Shown: in pieces, positions 61,494 through 64,000 of the stretch | How positions within the stretch are numbered: the stretch's first letter is position 1 | How the letters are laid out: each line of letters begins with the position of its first letter | Assembly (NCBI GenBank): GCA_016869735.1 | Contig: VGDL01000006.1 | Coordinates: 1-64,000, forward strand | Length of the DNA stretch: 64,000 nucleotides | Reading direction: 5' to 3' | From: Alphaproteobacteria bacterium | GTDB taxonomy: Bacteria > Pseudomonadota > Alphaproteobacteria > Acetobacterales > Acetobacteraceae | Made by a program: the position numbers and the translations under genes | Notes under the pieces: model-generated | Told to the model about the DNA's origin: nothing | The model's database searches: none | Seen by the model: the letters and a program-made list of their open reading frames with translations, nothing else

Positions 61494-62105
61494 CTACGTC
61501 AGCAATACCCCATGCTGCCGCAAAAACCCGAGCAAGGGCAGCAAGGGCAGGCCCAATATCGCCGGCTGGTCGCCCTCAATCCGGTCAAACAATTGCGCGC
61601 CATGGCCTTCCAACCGATAGGCGCCAACGGAAGAAAGCAAGGCCTCACCCTCGGCGGCCAAATAGGCTTCCAGAAACGCATCCGAGAAATCGCGCATCGT
61701 CAAACGCGGCTTCGCTACATGCTGCCAGATGCGCTGCCCACCACGATGGCAGACCAAGGCGGTGACCAATTCATGCTGGCGTGCGCGCAGGCGCTGCAAA
61801 TGGGCGCGTGCCGCTGCCATATCGGGTGGCTTGTCGAACCAGGCGCCTTCGCAAACCAGTAATTGATCGGCACCAATCACAAGCGCATCCGTTGCCTGCA
61901 TGGCCACGCGTTCGGCCTTGGCGTCCGCCAGGATCAACGCCGCATCATCGGGCGAAATGCCTTCGGCCTGCGCGGCTTCCTTGATGGCGGCTTCATCCAC
62001 GCCCGCCACGCAGGTTTCGAACCGCAGCCCGGCGCCTTCAAGCACGGCGCGCCGTGCCGTGGATGCTGACGCAAGAATAAGTGCGGGCGTTGCCGCCTGA
62101 ATCAC
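61494..62105 (-). CDS. maf: Maf family nucleotide pyrophosphatase
   Basis: House-cleaning pyrophosphatase (203 aa) that hydrolyses non-canonical or modified nucleoside triphosphates. The family motifs are LILASASTARRAVLEGAGL, AKAERVA, VIGADQLLVCEGAWFDKP and SSVGAYRLEGHGAQLFDRIEGD. The GTG start at 62105 overlaps the preceding Bug stop (GTGA), so translation is coupled to an HD-hydrolase and a Bug gene. The exact subfamily (dTTP/UTP or m7GTP specific) is not resolved by eye. Confidence 0.92.
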   Translation of the reverse strand: MIQAATPALILASASTARRAVLEGAGLRFETCVAGVDEAAIKEAAQAEGISPDDAALILADAKAERVAMQATDALVIGADQLLVCEGAWFDKPPDMAAARAHLQRLRARQHELVTALVCHRGGQRIWQHVAKPRLTMRDFSDAFLEAYLAAEGEALLSSVGAYRLEGHGAQLFDRIEGDQPAILGLPLLPLLGFLRQHGVLLT

Positions 62106-63043
62106 TGCCGCGCTTCCGGGCGCAGGCCCAATGCCGCTTCCGCGCCCGCCGCTGCCGCCAGATAGGCAGCGTATGCATCGCTGCCGCGCAAATCCTCGGT
62201 CATGCCAAGGCGCGTCATCACGGCTTTCACGGAAGGGGTGCGCAGCGCTGCCGAGAAAGCGGCTTCCAGCCTTTGGCGTTCCCCTGCCGGCATATTGGGT
62301 GGGCCGATCAGCCCGAAGGGAGCAGTTTCCGTCAGCGCATAGCCAAGTTCAACCAGGGTTGGCACATCGGGCCAGCGCGGATTGCGCTGCGGGGACCACA
62401 GCGTCAGCCAGCGCGCTTCGCCATTTTCCACCGCCACATGCAGCCGCGTACCGCCCGCCAATACGTCGAGATCGCCCGCCATCAGCGCTTCCACGCCATC
62501 CGCCGTACCACGGAATGGCAGGTGAACGGCCTGGATATTCTCCTTCGCCATCAGCCGCGCCATGGTGACGTGACCAACCGAACCATTGCCCGCGCTGCCA
62601 AAGGAAAGCTGGCCCGGCTTTTCACGCGCTTCGGCGATGAAATCGCGCCAGCCGCCGGGAAAACGATCTGCCTTGGCAATCACGCCATAGGTGCCACCCG
62701 CCAGGCACATGATGGGCGTGGCATCGCGCCCCATGGTGAAATCCACGCCGCGTTCCACCAAGGCCCGCAGCGTGACCACCGGAAACAGCATCAGCACGGA
62801 TCCATCCGGCGGCGCTGCCCGTAATTGCGCCAAAAGCCGAAGCCCGGTGCGGCTTGGCTTATTCTCCAGCTGAATTTCCTTCCCCAAAGCCTTGCCGGCG
62901 GATTTGGCGAGGGCGCGGATCAGCTGATCTGTTGCACCGCCCTCCGCAAAGGGCACCAGCAAAGTGATGCTATTGCGCTCAGCCTGCACCAGTGATGGCG
63001 CGGCAAGCAGCCCGGCACTGGCCAAAAACAGCCTGCGCTTCAC
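62102..63043 (-). CDS. Bug/TctC family solute-binding protein (6 of 6)
   Basis: Periplasmic receptor (313 aa, the shortest of the six) with a GTG start that overlaps the HD-protein stop. The signal peptide is about 1-21 (VQA-E). The first-strand motif is ITLLVPFAEGGATDQLIRALA; the ligand lobe has VHLPFRGTADGVEALMAGDLDVL. Unlike the others it sits between two cytoplasmic nucleotide-linked enzymes with overlapping start/stop codons on both sides, an unexpected place for a solute receptor. Confidence 0.9.
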   Translation of the reverse strand: MKRRLFLASAGLLAAPSLVQAERNSITLLVPFAEGGATDQLIRALAKSAGKALGKEIQLENKPSRTGLRLLAQLRAAPPDGSVLMLFPVVTLRALVERGVDFTMGRDATPIMCLAGGTYGVIAKADRFPGGWRDFIAEAREKPGQLSFGSAGNGSVGHVTMARLMAKENIQAVHLPFRGTADGVEALMAGDLDVLAGGTRLHVAVENGEARWLTLWSPQRNPRWPDVPTLVELGYALTETAPFGLIGPPNMPAGERQRLEAAFSAALRTPSVKAVMTRLGMTEDLRGSDAYAAYLAAAAGAEAALGLRPEARQ

Positions 63044-63591
63044 GGCACTTCGCTCGCCAGCCGCGTCAGGGCGGCGCGATAGGTTGTGTCAAACAACGCA
63101 TCCAGCCCAGGGTTCACCCCCTTCAACCCCGCTGCCACGCGCCCCGCCCAGCCGACATATTCAATGCGGCGCGCATGGTTCCAATTCGCCGGTGGGCTAT
63201 CGAAGATGGAACGCAAATTCGCGATTTTATCAGCAAGTTTCAACTGCTTTGCCGCTTCGCTATGCTTTGGCGCCTGGCTGATTTGCAAGGCCTTCCGAAT
63301 TTCCTTGGGTTTTTCCTTATCATCGGTCGCTTCCGCCACCAAGCCCGCAATGATCGGGCCGAAAGCTGCCACAAGATCTTCATCTGTCGTTTCGGTATCT
63401 TCCACCGTATCATGCAGCAGCCCGGCCAGGATGGCTTCCTCCGGCGCGCCATGTTCGGCGAGGATCGCGGCAACCTCGATCACGTGATTCACATAAGGCT
63501 CGGCCGCCGCGCCCTTGCGCACCTGCCCGGCATGGGCGCGGGCGGCGAAAAGCGAAGCGCGCAAAACCTGTGCTGTAAAACTGGCTTCCAT
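63040..63591 (-). CDS. HD-domain hydrolase, SpoT/MESH1-like
   Basis: Small HD-fold phosphohydrolase (183 aa), the size of stand-alone (p)ppGpp hydrolases or MESH1. Metal ligands His36, His60-Asp61 and Asp121 (LADKIAN) are present, as is the ED pair Glu64-Asp65 in HDTVEDTETT that positions the nucleophilic water in hydrolases. No synthetase, TGS or ACT domain follows. A role in removing (p)ppGpp or NADPH phosphate is plausible but unproven. It heads an operon with a Bug protein and Maf. Confidence 0.87.
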   Translation of the reverse strand: MEASFTAQVLRASLFAARAHAGQVRKGAAAEPYVNHVIEVAAILAEHGAPEEAILAGLLHDTVEDTETTDEDLVAAFGPIIAGLVAEATDDKEKPKEIRKALQISQAPKHSEAAKQLKLADKIANLRSIFDSPPANWNHARRIEYVGWAGRVAAGLKGVNPGLDALFDTTYRAALTRLASEVP

Positions 63592-63662
63592 AATGATTTT
63601 TACTAGCGCCCCAGGGGAAAACCGAAAAGGGGCGCCGCAATCAGCAGCGCAGCGGGGCCGGT

Positions 63663-64000
63663 TCAGGGGGGTGCCACCGCTACCTCAAGCCTCAGCAGCG
63701 GCACATCGCGCCCGATCCATTGTTCTGATCGGATCAGGACCCGATCGGCGGCGCGCAACCAGAAGCGATTGGTGAAGGCCACCGCACCCTCACAGATTTC
63801 AACACGTTCAATCACGCCGCCAATGGCGGGCTCCTCAGGCTCGATCCGGCATTGCACCATCTGGCCAAAGCGCATTTGTTCTGGCCGGCCATCAGCGCCG
63901 GCAAGATCAAGGCTAAGGGCGATCCGCAGCGGCCCGGGGCCAAGCGGGGCAGGGCGGCGCAGCGGGTCATCCCCAATTGGCGCGCTGGCGAGCAGCAGCG
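63663..64000 (-). CDS. C-terminal part of a YjbF/GfcB-like envelope protein (partial)
   Basis: The last 112 codons of a gene entering from the window's right edge. The end reads ...IERVEICEGAVAFTNRFWLRAADR..., then RSEQWIGRDVPLLRLEV, resembling the C-terminus of YjbF/GfcB lipoproteins (F-x-N-x-YW ... SxQW-IG). Those proteins belong to exopolysaccharide or group-4 capsule loci. The similarity is judged by eye and the N-terminal lipobox cannot be seen. It ends 72 bases upstream of the HD gene. Confidence 0.5.
   Translation of the reverse strand, partial: LLLASAPIGDDPLRRPAPLGPGPLRIALSLDLAGADGRPEQMRFGQMVQCRIEPEEPAIGGVIERVEICEGAVAFTNRFWLRAADRVLIRSEQWIGRDVPLLRLEVAVAPP

Overview
The window is a gene-dense, roughly 60-65% GC chromosomal segment of an alphaproteobacterium. 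Rhodospirillales, probably an Acetobacteraceae/Roseomonas-like lineage, is most likely. The reasons are NDUFA12 beside mlaD and a DUF2155 gene, a DUF3035 lipoprotein and paired M16 peptidases after ileS-lspA, and the many orphan tripartite-tricarboxylate (Bug/TctC) binding proteins. This placement is inference; there is no rRNA or marker tree. About 62 genes are annotated. No intergenic stretch exceeds 300 bases. I see no tRNA, rRNA, CRISPR, IS element or prophage, and no recognisable transcription factor gene.

Layout. 1-7537: a sugar-acid module, with an amidase (cut by the window edge) and an IlvD/Edd aldonate-type dehydratase on the minus strand. They are divergent from a TRAP transporter, uronate dehydrogenase and aldose 1-epimerase. 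7602-12426: a DUF2889 protein, two Bug proteins, and a three-gene catabolic set (carboxymuconolactone decarboxylase-like, beta-hydroxyacid dehydrogenase, AHL-lactonase-like hydrolase). 12508-14878: a persulfide-dioxygenase-like hydrolase and an envelope/respiration operon (NDUFA12, mlaD, a small protein, DUF2155). 15044-16540: a protein that looks like the C-terminal part of a B12-dependent ribonucleotide reductase without its catalytic core, preceded by NrdR-box-like sequences. 16566-24510: RidA, a FemAB-like protein, an EamA exporter, a nuclease-helicase (DUF2075) gene broken by an in-frame stop, an EEP nuclease, an MFS transporter, PPK2 and an AhpD-like protein. 24525-29455: a TTC38-type TPR protein, a second RidA, dut, coaBC and an MFS transporter. 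29569-32252: a RuBisCO-like protein, a cupin and a Bug protein, all minus strand. 32449-41177: MaoC, LOG, ribF, ileS, lspA (carrying a palindromic repeat in its coding sequence), a DUF3035 lipoprotein and an M16 peptidase pair. 41246-49723: CoxG-like and ThDP enzymes, an enoyl-CoA hydratase-like protein, a GSA-aminomutase-like aminotransferase, an orphan family-5 binding protein and two more Bug proteins. 49815-54807: an FAD oxidoreductase divergent from a complete phosphonate-type ABC transporter preceded by a clear Pho box. 54881-64000: a DHA2 MFS pump, a complete polyamine-type ABC transporter, an EamA protein, a translationally coupled HD hydrolase-Bug-Maf operon, and the C-terminal end of a YjbF-like protein.

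Taken together, much of the segment serves uptake and breakdown of scarce organic acids, sugar acids, polyamine-like compounds and phosphonates. It has one TRAP system, two full ABC systems, six stand-alone Bug receptors and one stand-alone family-5 receptor. These are interspersed with housekeeping genes (ileS, lspA, ribF, coaBC, dut, maf). The most unusual items are the RNR-derived protein with RNR-like regulation, the RuBisCO-like/cupin pair, the repeat inside lspA, and the interrupted nuclease-helicase gene.
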